64,000 nt of DNA from NCBI RefSeq assembly GCF_039543525.1, contig NZ_BAABJX010000024.1:1-64000 (forward strand). The letters are read 5' to 3'. Source of the DNA: Algivirga pacifica. Lineage in GTDB: Bacteria > Bacteroidota > Bacteroidia > Cytophagales > Flammeovirgaceae. Positions 50,741 to 59,748 of this stretch are shown here, piece by piece (position 1 is the stretch's first letter; each line of letters begins with the position of its first letter). Both the position numbers and the translations under genes were made by a program. Under the pieces are notes generated by a model. The model saw nothing but the letters and a program-made list of their open reading frames with translations, was not told the DNA's origin and searched no databases.

Positions 50741-50975
50741 GAAGTAAAAGGTAATAAGTAAAAGGTAAGGACGCCCCTTGTGGTCATCCGAACGAAAGGG
50801 TATAATTATAACGTAAATGAAGACCACTATAAATCGTCACCCTTCCTAAAATATAAAGTAAGAGGTAAAGGGTAAAAATAAAAGGTATGTGGTTAAAACA
50901 AACCACACACCTTTTAAGGCGAACCAAGTCGTCACCCCTACTTTTACTTCTTACCTTTTACTTTATACCTTTCTT
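50741..50975. repeat. AAAAGGT-word arms around a REP-like hairpin; spans the nnr-permease gap
   Basis: Left arm of heptamers AAAAGGT/AATAAGT (50741-50770). A REP-like piece GTAAGGACGCCCCTTGTGG (50765-50789). A second word block at 50853-50889. The right arm (50941-50975), complementary to the left, runs into the last codons of the permease gene (GGT ATA AAG TAA). Confidence 0.75.
50880..50915 (-). terminator. Probable terminator of the sugar permease gene
   Basis: AAAAGGTATGTGGTT (50880-50894) pairs with AACCACACACCTTTT (50901-50915) with one mismatch. Read leftward it is followed by a T-rich tract. Confidence 0.65.
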
Positions 50976-52319
50976 AGTTTTATATCCTTCTACAGCAAAG
51001 AAGAATAAATAGGCATAACAGAATAGTGGCAATAAGAAGCTCCATTTAAATCCAATAGATTCTTCCAACATACCTTGAAATAGCGGGATAAAAGCTCCTC
51101 CAGCTACCATCGCTACCATAACACCCGATCCTAAACTCGTCAATTTCCCCAATCCTTTGATTCCTAGCGGGAAGATTGATGGCCACATGACAGAGTTAAA
51201 TAATCCACACAATACCAGGAACAATCCTGCATATGGAATATGTACATCCTCAAAATGTAAGGACACACCTTCTGAGTAATCAAAAATCATTACCAGTACA
51301 TCTACCCAATTATTCATCGCAAAGCCCGTAAAACTCAAGGCTACCATCAAAAGGGCTCCCGCTGTTACTACACGAAGTAATATTTCAGGACTAATTTTCT
51401 GTGTGATCGCACTTCCAATGAATCGTCCAATCATCGCGCTACCCCAGTAATACGCCAATAGGGAAGAAGCGTGTTTCTCTTCGATACCTCCCATTTCAGT
51501 AGTTGCTAAGTAAAGAATCAATAGAGAACCAATCGCTACCTCTACGCCTACATAGAAAAAGATAGCTCCTGCTCCAAAGATAAGGTTACGGTGATTAGTC
51601 AATTTGTCGTTGACTTCTTCCCCTTCTGCTACTTCAGAGTCAATCTTCGGAAGTTTGATAAAGTAAAGAACGGCTCCAATCGCAATCGTAATCAATGCCA
51701 AGATCAAATAAGGCCCCTGTACAGCATCTGCTTTAGCCTGAACTAAGGCTTGCACTGTCTCAAAATCTTCTGCCTTAAATTCTTTTAGAATAAATGCACC
51801 TCCTAGAATAGGCCCCAGGAATGTAGCGGTAGAGTTCAATGCCCCTCCAAGGTTCAAACGAGATGCTCCTGTTTCTGCTGGTCCCAATGCAATAATATAA
51901 GGATTGATTGCTACCTGAAGTAATGCCAACCCACTACCGATGATAAATAATGCCGTAAGGAACAACCAATACTGTACAAACATCGATGCAGGAATAAATA
52001 ATAATAATCCTACCCCAATAATGCCTAACGCCAAAGCTAATCCTTTTTTATAGCCAATAGCATTGATAATTTTTCCTGAAGGAATGGACATTACCCCATA
52101 AGCACTAAAAAAACAGAACTGAATCAGCATAGCCTGCCAAGTATTCAAGGTAAATACCCCCTTAAGACTCGGAATCAGGACATCATTCAATACTGTGATA
52201 AAACCAATCATAAAGAACAGGGTGCTCATAAGAGCCAAAGGAACCATATAGTTCTTCTTTTCTCCTGGCTCAGAAGTAGTCGTTTTGCCTACCTCAACAT
52301 TTGTTGCGACTTGTGCCAT
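50958..52319 (-). CDS. Sugar MFS transporter, FucP / glucose-galactose family
   Basis: A 453-residue permease with about 12 membrane helices. FucP-type patterns: MSTLFFMIGFITVLNDVLIPSLK, FFSAYGVMSIPSGKIINAIGYKKGL, VAINPYIIALGPAETGASRLNLGGALNS (in part NPYIIALGPAETGASRLN), GVEVAIGSLLILYL and FNSVMWPSIFPLGIKGLGKLTS. Homologues import fucose, glucose or galactose with protons or Na+. The sugar cannot be told from the sequence. An inverted repeat ACGGTT-ga-taACCGT lies about 215 bp upstream (near 52535) and could be a regulator site. The gene end is embedded in a repeat arm. Confidence 0.92.
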   Translation of the reverse strand: MAQVATNVEVGKTTTSEPGEKKNYMVPLALMSTLFFMIGFITVLNDVLIPSLKGVFTLNTWQAMLIQFCFFSAYGVMSIPSGKIINAIGYKKGLALALGIIGVGLLLFIPASMFVQYWLFLTALFIIGSGLALLQVAINPYIIALGPAETGASRLNLGGALNSTATFLGPILGGAFILKEFKAEDFETVQALVQAKADAVQGPYLILALITIAIGAVLYFIKLPKIDSEVAEGEEVNDKLTNHRNLIFGAGAIFFYVGVEVAIGSLLILYLATTEMGGIEEKHASSLLAYYWGSAMIGRFIGSAITQKISPEILLRVVTAGALLMVALSFTGFAMNNWVDVLVMIFDYSEGVSLHFEDVHIPYAGLFLVLCGLFNSVMWPSIFPLGIKGLGKLTSLGSGVMVAMVAGGAFIPLFQGMLEESIGFKWSFLLPLFCYAYLFFFAVEGYKTKKGIK

Positions 52320-52721
52320 TGTTAAAATGTATGTTTTGTATAAGTGTTAGTTATCTTTTGTTGCCAGTGTATAGAATGATGAAAAAATAAAGACGGTGTT
52401 ATCGATTCAAAATTGTACTCTGAGCGGTTACAAAATAAGATTTTTGAGAATGTAATTCAAACGCTATCATCACTTCTCTTGTAAAATATACACTTCCTAC
52501 AATGCTTTTTCATACCTTCAGTAGACGGTTGATAACCGTTGAACCCTTAATTGCTGCTGTTGGTCTAAAAAAAATATTTTTCGCATTACACCATGTTTTT
52601 CCCTCCATCTTATATAAAATAGGAAGTCCATATCCTTTTTCATGTCGCCCTTTCCTTTCTTAAACCAAGTCAGACTACTATAAATCAGCTGGTTAAATAA
52701 TAGGCATTAAGCTTGATTATT
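52320..52721. other. Divergent intergenic region between the permease and tatA
   Basis: About 400 bp without a coding frame. It contains CGGTTGATAACCG near 52535, a small palindrome of the size bound by LacI/GntR-type regulators; no further structure seen. Confidence 0.35.
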
Positions 52722-52752
52722 TTGTGTTTTCTCAATATTTCAAGTACCTTTG
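52722..52752 (+). promoter_or_regulatory. Promoter of tatA
   Basis: TTG (52722-52724), 20 bases, TACCTTTG (52745-52752), 26 bp before the tatA ATG. A full Bacteroidota consensus match. Confidence 0.75.
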
Positions 52753-52778
52753 CGGTGCATTTAAATATCGACTAAACT

Positions 52779-52994
52779 ATGGAATTACTTTCAATATTAC
52801 TTTTCGGATTGCCAGGAGGCCCTGAATGGTTGATCATCATTTTGGTAATTGTCCTGCTATTTGGCGCAAAGCGTATTCCTGAATTGGCTAGAGGTCTAGG
52901 AAAAGGTATCAGAGAATTTAACGATGCCAAAAAACAGATTACTGACGAGCTAGAGGAAGGATCGAAAGGCGATAGCAAGGAAAATAAGGCATAA
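52779..52994 (+). CDS. tatA: Twin-arginine translocase subunit TatA/TatE
   Basis: A 71-residue TatA: it forms the pore for folded proteins exported by the Tat pathway. One N-terminal helix (GGPEWLIIILVIVLLFGAKRIPE), the conserved hinge and amphipathic helix (LARGLGKGIREFNDAKKQI) and a charged tail are all visible. Length is normal for the short Bacteroidota forms. tatC is not in the window. Strong promoter directly upstream. Confidence 0.94.
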   Translation: MELLSILLFGLPGGPEWLIIILVIVLLFGAKRIPELARGLGKGIREFNDAKKQITDELEEGSKGDSKENKA

Positions 52995-53095
52995 GGAAAT
53001 TTTAGATGCTCTACCTTGACAGCAAAATATTCCTATCAGAGTAAATTTGTTGTGTAGAAGGGAAGAGACAAATTTCATTTAATAAAGGAGAAGTT

Positions 53096-53103
53096 TATCT
53101 TTG
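53096..53103 (+). promoter_or_regulatory. -7 element (TATCTTTG) upstream of gatA
   Basis: TAnnTTTG match 140 bp before the gatA start. No clear -33. Confidence 0.4.
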
Positions 53104-53242
53104 TTTTTGAACATTGGATAGACTTCTTTTTTCCGTTAAATGAGAAGACCAAATATTCTTAGTTTTTGAGGAGCAGAACGATATATTTTTTATGAACAGT
53201 GCTTCTGCTTCAATGGTATCATTTTTAATCTTGATTTGAGCT

Positions 53243-54667
53243 GTGTATTCATCTTACAAAGATATTTCGGCAGCCATTGCTAATGGCGAAACTAGCTGCA
53301 AACAACTGGTAGATCACTATCTGAAACAAATTGAAGCCAATAAACACCTGAACGCCTTCCTGGAGGTATATGCTGAAGAAGCACAGCAACGAGCAGAGGA
53401 AATCGATGCCAAAATTGCCGCAGGAACAGCAGGCAAGCTTGCTGGAATGGTCGTAGGAATCAAGGACGTTATTGCGCACAAAGACCATGGATTACAGGCT
53501 TCCAGTAAAATTCTGGATGGGTTTGTATCACAATTCTCAGCAACCGCTATTGAGCGTCTATTAGCAGAAGATGCTATTATCATCGGACGTCAAAGCTGTG
53601 ATGAGTTTGCTATGGGATCTTCCAATGAGAACTCTGCCTTTGGCCCTGTTTTAAACAACATAGACAATAGTCGTGTACCGGGAGGTTCTTCTGGAGCTTC
53701 TGCAGTAGCAGTATCCGCTGATATGTGTTTGGTGTCTCTGGGATCTGATACTGGTGGATCCGTTAGACAACCTGCAGCATTTACAGGTGTCGTAGGACTT
53801 AAGCCTACTTACTCTCGTATCTCAAGATGGGGATTGATTGCTTATGCCTCTTCTTTCGATACCATCGGAGTACTTTCTAAAAATGTTGACGATGCAGCCC
53901 TAACACTAGAGGTGATTGCAGGAGCTGATGACAACGATGCCACGGTATCTAAAACACCTGTACCTGCTTACTCTGAAGCGTTAGAATTCGATACAGATAA
54001 AAAACTGAAAATCGGATATATCAAGGAAACTGTAGAAAGTGAGCACCTTCGTCCAGAGATTAAAGAGCAAACGTTTGCAAAAATCGAAGCCCTAAAAGCG
54101 GCAGGACATGAGGTAGAAGCAATCGAGTTTCCTCTATTGGACTACTTGTTGCCAACCTACTATATCTTGACAACTGCCGAGGCTAGTACTAACCTTTCTC
54201 GTTACGACGGAGTTCGTTACGGTATGAGAAGCGAGAATGCTACGGATCTGGAGTCTATGTATAAGCTGACACGTTCCGAAGGATTTGGAGACGAAGTAAA
54301 GCGTCGTATCCTATTGGGTACCTTCGTACTGAGTGCAAGCTACTATGACGCATACTTTACAAAGGCTCAAAAAGTAAGAAGGTTGATTAAGGAAGCTTCT
54401 GAGAAAATGCTCAGCAACCATGATTTCCTAATCATGCCTACAACAGCCAATACAGCTTTTGAGATCGGAAAGTACAATGAGAACAACATCCTGGAGATGT
54501 ATCTTGGTGACTTATATACGGTACACGCTAACTTGGCTGGTTTACCAGCGATCTCTGTTCCAAATGGAGTAGATAGCGAAGGACTACCAATTGGTTTGCA
54601 AGTAATGGCCAATCGTTTTGAAGAAGAAAAAATGCTTGCCTTTACAAAATACCTTCAGTCTTTGTAA
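53243..54667 (+). CDS. gatA: Aspartyl/glutamyl-tRNA amidotransferase subunit A
   Basis: A 474-residue amidase-signature enzyme that releases ammonia from glutamine for tRNA amidation in the GatCAB complex. The Ser-cisSer-Lys triad region is intact: VGIKDVIAHKDHGLQASSKIL (catalytic Lys), VPGGSSGASAVAV and GSDTGGSVRQPAAF (cis-Ser and nucleophile). The start is GTG (MYSSYKDISAAI); no ATG fits. gatC lies 47 kb away on the other strand and gatB outside the window, so the subunit genes are scattered, as in other Bacteroidota. A hairpin terminator follows. Confidence 0.94.
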   Translation: MYSSYKDISAAIANGETSCKQLVDHYLKQIEANKHLNAFLEVYAEEAQQRAEEIDAKIAAGTAGKLAGMVVGIKDVIAHKDHGLQASSKILDGFVSQFSATAIERLLAEDAIIIGRQSCDEFAMGSSNENSAFGPVLNNIDNSRVPGGSSGASAVAVSADMCLVSLGSDTGGSVRQPAAFTGVVGLKPTYSRISRWGLIAYASSFDTIGVLSKNVDDAALTLEVIAGADDNDATVSKTPVPAYSEALEFDTDKKLKIGYIKETVESEHLRPEIKEQTFAKIEALKAAGHEVEAIEFPLLDYLLPTYYILTTAEASTNLSRYDGVRYGMRSENATDLESMYKLTRSEGFGDEVKRRILLGTFVLSASYYDAYFTKAQKVRRLIKEASEKMLSNHDFLIMPTTANTAFEIGKYNENNILEMYLGDLYTVHANLAGLPAISVPNGVDSEGLPIGLQVMANRFEEEKMLAFTKYLQSL

Positions 54668-54722
54668 TCAGGTAGGCGTATCCGTTCTCTGGAACGTTTA
54701 ATGGAGGAATATACTCCTTAAA

Positions 54723-54771
54723 AACGGTCTATTTCTAGCTACGTTAAGCAGCCCGGAAGTAGACTGTTTTT
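54723..54771 (+). terminator. Terminator after gatA
   Basis: AACGGTCTATTTC (54723-54735) and GAAGTAGACTGTT (54756-54768) pair at 11 of 13 positions, followed by T. Confidence 0.6.
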
Positions 54772-55090
54772 GTATGGCTTGCATCCTACATTGAGTCTGT
54801 TGACAGTTATTGATTCAATGAATGTAAAGGTCGCGAATGATCTATCATTGTTTGGAGTTACAAGACTGTGCAAATAGTGCAACTATTAACTAAAATAATC
54901 CAGCAGATAATATAAGATTTTGTGCATTTTCTGCCTTATGGAGCAGAATCATTAGCACTTTTGGTACGTGTCTTGTTTTAAGTAACGTGCAAAACCACTA
55001 TAGAAGAAGAAACTTGTTAATCAAAGAAATTCGATCAAAAGGACATAGCCTATTGCTTTTCCCTTTCAATCAATTTCAAACAAAAAATAT
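54772..55090. other. Intergenic region, nothing recognised
   Basis: About 320 bp of AT-rich sequence before the lytic transglycosylase gene. No full promoter match or structure seen. Confidence 0.35.
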
Positions 55091-56782
55091 ATGCGCTCAA
55101 TAAAAAAATGGCTTGGACTGTGTGTTGGAAGTATACTTGTCACTTCTGCACCTACGATGGCTCAGGAGGAAGAGTTTACTTGGATGGACAGTATTTATAC
55201 CGTACCACCACCGGTAGGATATGTGATGCCTTTTGATACCATGGATATCATAGAAGCGGCCTCTTCTTCATTCTCTCCCTGGACAGAAGACGCCTTGGAC
55301 GAATTTGATACGACGGGCGTTTTATCCTCTGAAATGTTGGAGGAAGTATTAATCAACTACGACTATATCCCTGCGGTATCGGATGAGGTGATCAAAGATC
55401 GACTTATTGCCTTGGAACAAGACGTTCCATTGAACTACCATGAAAGAGTCAGACGATTCATTGATTTTTTCTCGGTAAAAAGAAGAGCTTATACCTTAAC
55501 GATTCTACAGCGAAAGAATATTTACTTTCCAATGTTTGATCGCATCTTCAAGGAAGAAGGTGTACCTACAGAGTTGAAATACTTGGCCATTGTAGAATCT
55601 GCCTTCAAACCTAGAGCCGTTTCCAGAGTAGGGGCTAGAGGCCTTTGGCAGTTTATGCCTCGTACTGGTCGAGCTTATGGACTAAAACAGGATTCTCATA
55701 TTGATGAGCGCATGGATCCTGAGCAAGCCACCAGAGCAGCAGCGAAATATCTAAAGTTTTTATATAAATATCATGGTGACTGGGAACTAGCGATTGCAGC
55801 CTATAACTGTGGTCCAGGTAACATTCGTAAAGCACAACGTAGAAGTGGAAAATATCATTTCTGGGATATCTACCACAAGCTACCAAGAGAGACACGTTCT
55901 TACCTACCACAATTTGTAGCCATGATGTATGTCCTTAATTATGCCGATGAACACAACTTACATCAGGCTGCCCCGGACTATGACATTCCTGCAGCAGAGA
56001 TTTTTGTCAGCCAATCGGTAGACCTGAAAAAATTAGGAGACCAAATTGGTGTATGTGAGGAAGATCTTCTATTGATGAATCCTAAACTACGTTGGGGGTA
56101 TGTACCGGGTGGTGTGAAGAACTTTGGGGTAAAGATTCCTGAGTCTCGATATAAAATGTTTGAATCCAACCGAGACAGTATTCTTGCCAAGATAAAGTAT
56201 ACCGGACAAGGAGGGAACTATAAAGATGGTTTCTACTACCATGTTGTTCGACGTGGAGAGTCCTTAGGGCTTATTGCCAGCAGAAACAGGGTAAAACTAT
56301 GGGAGCTGAAATCATGGAATAACCTGAGAAGCAATACGATTTACCCAGGGCAGAAACTAAAGATTTATGGACAAGGCTATAAAGCTCCTGCTCCAAAATC
56401 AACGGCAAGCTCTTCTTCTAGTAGATCATCGGTCACTTCCAGTAAGTATCATACCGTGAGAAGAGGAGATACTGTGGGAGGAATTGCAAGACGCTATGGT
56501 ATTTCAGCTAGCAATTTGAGAAAATGGAATGGTCTCAATGGTAACTTGATCAAGGCAGGGGAACGCTTAGCTGTCGCTCCTCCTACAAGCAAGTCGTCTA
56601 CCACAAGTAACGTAACCAAGAAAAGTACTTCAGGTGCTACCAAGTACCATATCGTTAGAAAGGGAGATTCTCTCTGGGAGATTGCCAAGAAAAATGGTGT
56701 CACCGTCAGTGAACTGAAAAAGTGGAATAACTTGAAAAGTAACAGCTTGAGACCTGGACAAAAATTAAAGGTTAAGTCTTAA
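55091..56782 (+). CDS. mltD: Membrane-bound lytic transglycosylase D-like, with three LysM domains
   Basis: A 563-residue periplasmic murein hydrolase. A signal peptide ends near residue 24 (VTSAPTMAQ). The SLT domain holds the catalytic E169 in YLAIVESAFKP, then VGARGLWQFMPRTGRAYGL and AIAAYNCGPGNIRKA. Three LysM modules bind peptidoglycan: from about 377 (YHVVRRGESLGLIA), 455 (YHTVRRGDTVGGIA) and 518 (YHIVRKGDSLWEIA), joined by Ser/Thr/Lys-rich linkers. It cleaves the MurNAc-GlcNAc bond giving 1,6-anhydro ends. There is no lipobox, so it is soluble or anchored by LysM. Monocistronic, with a strong terminator. Confidence 0.92.
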   Translation: MRSIKKWLGLCVGSILVTSAPTMAQEEEFTWMDSIYTVPPPVGYVMPFDTMDIIEAASSSFSPWTEDALDEFDTTGVLSSEMLEEVLINYDYIPAVSDEVIKDRLIALEQDVPLNYHERVRRFIDFFSVKRRAYTLTILQRKNIYFPMFDRIFKEEGVPTELKYLAIVESAFKPRAVSRVGARGLWQFMPRTGRAYGLKQDSHIDERMDPEQATRAAAKYLKFLYKYHGDWELAIAAYNCGPGNIRKAQRRSGKYHFWDIYHKLPRETRSYLPQFVAMMYVLNYADEHNLHQAAPDYDIPAAEIFVSQSVDLKKLGDQIGVCEEDLLLMNPKLRWGYVPGGVKNFGVKIPESRYKMFESNRDSILAKIKYTGQGGNYKDGFYYHVVRRGESLGLIASRNRVKLWELKSWNNLRSNTIYPGQKLKIYGQGYKAPAPKSTASSSSSRSSVTSSKYHTVRRGDTVGGIARRYGISASNLRKWNGLNGNLIKAGERLAVAPPTSKSSTTSNVTKKSTSGATKYHIVRKGDSLWEIAKKNGVTVSELKKWNNLKSNSLRPGQKLKVKS

Positions 56783-56811
56783 GCACTCTGACAGTCGATC
56801 ATTCTATTCAC

Positions 56812-56850
56812 AAAAAGGTCACTTTCTCTCTTATGAAAGTGACCTTTTTT
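56812..56850 (+). terminator. Terminator of the lytic transglycosylase gene
   Basis: AAAAAGGTCACTTTC pairs with GAAAGTGACCTTTTT, a perfect 15-bp stem with an eight-base loop and a T-tract. Confidence 0.93.
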
Positions 56851-56879
56851 ATCAATGAAATATTTTGGCAAGAGGCTTA

Positions 56880-56921
56880 CAATTATTCAATTATTGAATT
56901 ACTCAATTAGTGATTTAATCC
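56880..56921. repeat. Short AATTATTC octamer tandem
   Basis: Four imperfect copies of an 8-bp word (CAATTATT, CAATTATT, GAATTACT, CAATTAGT) just before the tyrS promoter region. Low complexity, function unknown. Confidence 0.5.
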
Positions 56922-56965
56922 TTATCTTGCCTTTTTTAGTACAGAAAAATAACCTTAGAATACAA

Positions 56966-58258
56966 ATGTCTGAGATAAATAAGAACTTGGTGGAAGAATT
57001 GAAGTGGAGAGGTATGATCCACGATATGATGCCGGGTACGGAAGAGCAATTTAATAAAGAGATGACTACGGCTTATGTAGGTTTTGACCCTACTGCTGAC
57101 TCTCTACACGTAGGACACTTAGTGTCTGTTATGATTTTGAGACACCTTCAAAAGGCAGGACACCGTCCATTGGCCGTGATTGGAGGAGCAACAGGAATGA
57201 TCGGAGACCCATCATTCAAGTCAGACGAACGTGTACTATTGGACGAAAACTCTATTGCAAAGAATATTGCAGGGGTAAAGGTTCAAATGGAAAAGTTCTT
57301 GGACTTTGACTGTGGAGACAACTCTGCTAAGATCCTGAATAACTACGATTGGTTAAAGGAATTTAGCTTTATAGATTTCGCTAGAGAAGCTGGAAAGCAT
57401 ATCTCTGTGAACTATATGATGGCCAAAGACTCTGTAAAGAAACGCTTGGAAACAGGACTTTCTTTCACAGAATTTACTTACCAGTTGCTACAAGGATGGG
57501 ATTTCTACCATTTGTATACTAATGAAAACTGTAAAGTACAGATGGGTGGATCTGATCAGTGGGGTAACATCGTTACCGGTACTGAGCTAGTGCGTCGTAA
57601 GGCTAGAGGAGAGGCATTTGCTGTAACTTGTCCATTGATCACTAAATCTGATGGAACCAAGTTCGGTAAAACAGAAAGTGGTGCTGTATGGCTAGACCCA
57701 GAAAAAACTTCTCCATACAAGTTCTACCAGTTCTGGTTGAACGTATCTGATGAGGATGCAGAGAAGTATATCAAGATCTTTACCTTCAAAAGCCGTGAAG
57801 AGATTGAAGCACTGATCACAGAGCACAAAGAAGCGCCACACTTAAGAGTACTTCAAAAAGCCTTGGCTGAGGATATCACCGAGCGTGTACACAGCAAAGA
57901 GGACTTGGATATGGCGATCAAAGCTTCTTCTATCTTGTTTGGCAAGAAAGTAACGGAAGAGCTGAAAGCAATCGACGAGCGTACACTATTGCAAGTGTTT
58001 GAAGGAGTACCTCAAGTAGAAATTGCTAAGGATGCTTTAGCTGAGATGGATGCCATTGAACTGCTTTCTTCTGCTACAGAAGGAATGGTATTCCCTTCAA
58101 AAGGAGAGGCAAGAAAAATGATCAAAGGTGGCGGAGTAAGTGTCAACAAAGAGAAAATTGCTGACGACGCTATGGCCAAGGACTTTGAGCTTCTGCAAGG
58201 AAAATACATCTTGGCTCAGAAAGGGAAGAAAAACTACTTCCTGATTAAGGCCATTTAA
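56966..58258 (+). CDS. tyrS: Tyrosyl-tRNA synthetase
   Basis: TyrRS, 430 residues from the ATG at 56966; the longer frame adds 37 hydrophobic residues not found in the family. Class I signatures: HIGH as HVGH in FDPTADSLHVGHLVS, and KMSKS as KFGKT in SDGTKFGKTESGAVW. The tyrosine-binding GGSDQWGNIVTGTEL is present. The C-terminal S4 RNA-binding domain is seen in FPSKGEARKMIKGGGVSVNKEKIAD. Of the bacterial TyrS group. No T-box was recognised in the leader. Confidence 0.96.
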   Translation: MSEINKNLVEELKWRGMIHDMMPGTEEQFNKEMTTAYVGFDPTADSLHVGHLVSVMILRHLQKAGHRPLAVIGGATGMIGDPSFKSDERVLLDENSIAKNIAGVKVQMEKFLDFDCGDNSAKILNNYDWLKEFSFIDFAREAGKHISVNYMMAKDSVKKRLETGLSFTEFTYQLLQGWDFYHLYTNENCKVQMGGSDQWGNIVTGTELVRRKARGEAFAVTCPLITKSDGTKFGKTESGAVWLDPEKTSPYKFYQFWLNVSDEDAEKYIKIFTFKSREEIEALITEHKEAPHLRVLQKALAEDITERVHSKEDLDMAIKASSILFGKKVTEELKAIDERTLLQVFEGVPQVEIAKDALAEMDAIELLSSATEGMVFPSKGEARKMIKGGGVSVNKEKIADDAMAKDFELLQGKYILAQKGKKNYFLIKAI

Positions 58259-58293
58259 TTTTTAGGGTAGAATAATTAAGGTTAAATATTTAT

Positions 58294-58481
58294 CCGTCAT
58301 ACTACTAACTGGCTTTGTTGAATCGTTGAATCGTTGAATTTCACCTTTGGTGAGTTGATTCGAGTTGAACTGTTGATTGAGATCTTACTAAAATAGTCAA
58401 ACAACAATTCAACTCGAATCAACGATTCAACGAGTGAAGTTCAATTCAACGATTCAACAGAGCTAATTAGTAGTATGACGG
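58294..58481. repeat. 188-bp inverted repeat between tyrS and the DMT transporter gene
   Basis: Outer arms CCGTCATACTACTAA (58294-58308) and TTAGTAGTATGACGG (58467-58481). Inside are GTTGAATC octamers, TCACC-ttt-GGTGA (58341-58353), an inner pair GTTGATTCGAGTTGAA with TTCAACTCGAATCAAC, and GAGT-gaa-GTTC (58432-58442, with G-T pairs). One arm also occurs at 19332-19346. It separates convergent genes. Confidence 0.87.
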
Positions 58482-58509
58482 TTATTTATTCAACCTTAAT
58501 AACTTTACA

Positions 58510-59472
58510 CTACCTTCTAACCTCAGCAGGTTGCTCAGCCACTTTTAGTGACTTATCTTTTTTAGATCGACTCACCATAAATATACCTATAATCACTACC
58601 AATGCCCCTAGTAGTTGAATAATACTTAAACGTTCTCCCAAAAAGATTGCCGATAAAGTAATAGTCGATACAGGACCTATACCTGCAATAATGGACATAT
58701 TAGAAGCCCCCAAACGCTGTATTGCTTCTGAGATAATATAAGATGGAATTACTGTACAGAAAATACCCATTAATACCCCATATAAGTATACAGGTAACGG
58801 TAGATCAAATAAATGTTTGACATCCGCAACAAAGGCATTATGGATAATGACACAGATACAAGCCACAATCATGGCATAGGTCGTGAATGATATACTGCCA
58901 ATTCGCTTAATCAACTCACCACTTCCCACCAAGTAAGAAGCATAAGTAAATGCGCTCAGAAAAATAAGTCCTGTTCCAAACCAGAAATTCTGGTTTTGGG
59001 TAAGGTCCAAATGCTCACTGAAGATAATAAACATCCCTAAGTAGGTAATGACAATCGCCATGGCCTGATAAGGATGAATACGCTGCTTAAGAAAGAGCGC
59101 AGAAAGGATCACTACAATGGTTGGATAGACAAACAAGATCAGGCGCTCCAAACTGGCAGAAATATATTTCAACCCCATGAAATCCAGATAAGAAGCCAGA
59201 TAATACCCTATACAACCCAACAAAACAAGATGAAGATAGTCCACTGGACGAATAGACGTATTAGAGATAGAGTGCTTTTTTCTCTGTTGATACAAGCCTA
59301 CAAGCGCATAGAGCGGTAATGCGGAAAGCATTCGGATAAGGAGCAAACTGATAGAAGAAACCTCATATTGGTAAGCCAACTTGATAAAGACCGCTTTGGC
59401 TGAAAAAAGAATTGCACCACTTAAGGCAAGGAAAATACCACTCGTACGTAACTTGGACAGTTTTTGGTTCAT
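58510..59472 (-). CDS. DMT-family transporter (two EamA domains)
   Basis: A 320-residue drug/metabolite transporter with ten predicted helices arranged as two EamA halves (residues about 10-150 and 165-305), for example FLALSGAILFSAKAVFIKLAY and IAGIGPVSTITLSAIFLGERL, where the E-R-L after the last-but-one helix is typical. Such proteins export amino acids, nucleobases or drugs. The substrate is not evident, but the leader region contains a Tyr-rich short frame that ends inside a terminator-like hairpin (59515-59619), which would fit control by an aromatic amino acid; YddG, an aromatic amino acid exporter, belongs to the same family. That link is speculative. Confidence 0.87.
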   Translation of the reverse strand: MNQKLSKLRTSGIFLALSGAILFSAKAVFIKLAYQYEVSSISLLLIRMLSALPLYALVGLYQQRKKHSISNTSIRPVDYLHLVLLGCIGYYLASYLDFMGLKYISASLERLILFVYPTIVVILSALFLKQRIHPYQAMAIVITYLGMFIIFSEHLDLTQNQNFWFGTGLIFLSAFTYASYLVGSGELIKRIGSISFTTYAMIVACICVIIHNAFVADVKHLFDLPLPVYLYGVLMGIFCTVIPSYIISEAIQRLGASNMSIIAGIGPVSTITLSAIFLGERLSIIQLLGALVVIIGIFMVSRSKKDKSLKVAEQPAEVRR

Positions 59473-59514
59473 TTGTTTGTTATTAAAATAGAAGGGAATT
59501 ATATAAATAAAAAA

Positions 59515-59550
59515 ACCTCCTGAGCAGTATTATTAAACTACTCAGGAGGT
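59515..59550 (-). terminator. Terminator-like hairpin 43 bp before the DMT transporter gene; possible attenuator
   Basis: ACCTCCTGAGTAGT and ACTGCTCAGGAGGT on the minus strand pair at 13 of 14 positions and are followed by seven T. It either ends the upstream MORN-gene transcript or attenuates the transporter gene. A competing strand TACTCAGGAGAGGT lies about 45 bases upstream. Confidence 0.75.
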
Positions 59551-59619
59551 CTTTTTATCCGGTAAATACCGATAGAAATTTATTGCATACCTCTCCTGAG
59601 TACTGTAGTACGTGACCAT
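59542..59619 (-). CDS. Possible 25-residue Tyr-rich leader peptide
   Basis: A short frame from ATG (59619) to TGA (59542) with Tyr at 4, 5, 11, 16 and 18 and Phe at 15. The stop lies inside the 5' arm of the terminator-like hairpin. The frame stays open, and Tyr-rich, for about 28 codons upstream of the ATG, without another usual start codon. No clear ribosome-binding site. It is a candidate leader for ribosome-mediated attenuation, not a proven gene. Confidence 0.35.
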   Translation of the reverse strand: MVTYYSTQERYAINFYRYLPDKKTS

Positions 59620-59748
59620 AGCAGTGATTTCAGGATAAGGACAATATTTCTGATCCTTGTATTCATAAAAGGAAGGTAGATATAATAATTTAATGACAAT
59701 GAATTAGTTCAGTATTTTTTACTATAAAATCCTACTTATTTACGACTT

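Noticed and set aside
56855..56965. N-terminal extension of TyrS
   Set aside because: Hydrophobic residues unlike any TyrS, beginning right at the previous gene's terminator.
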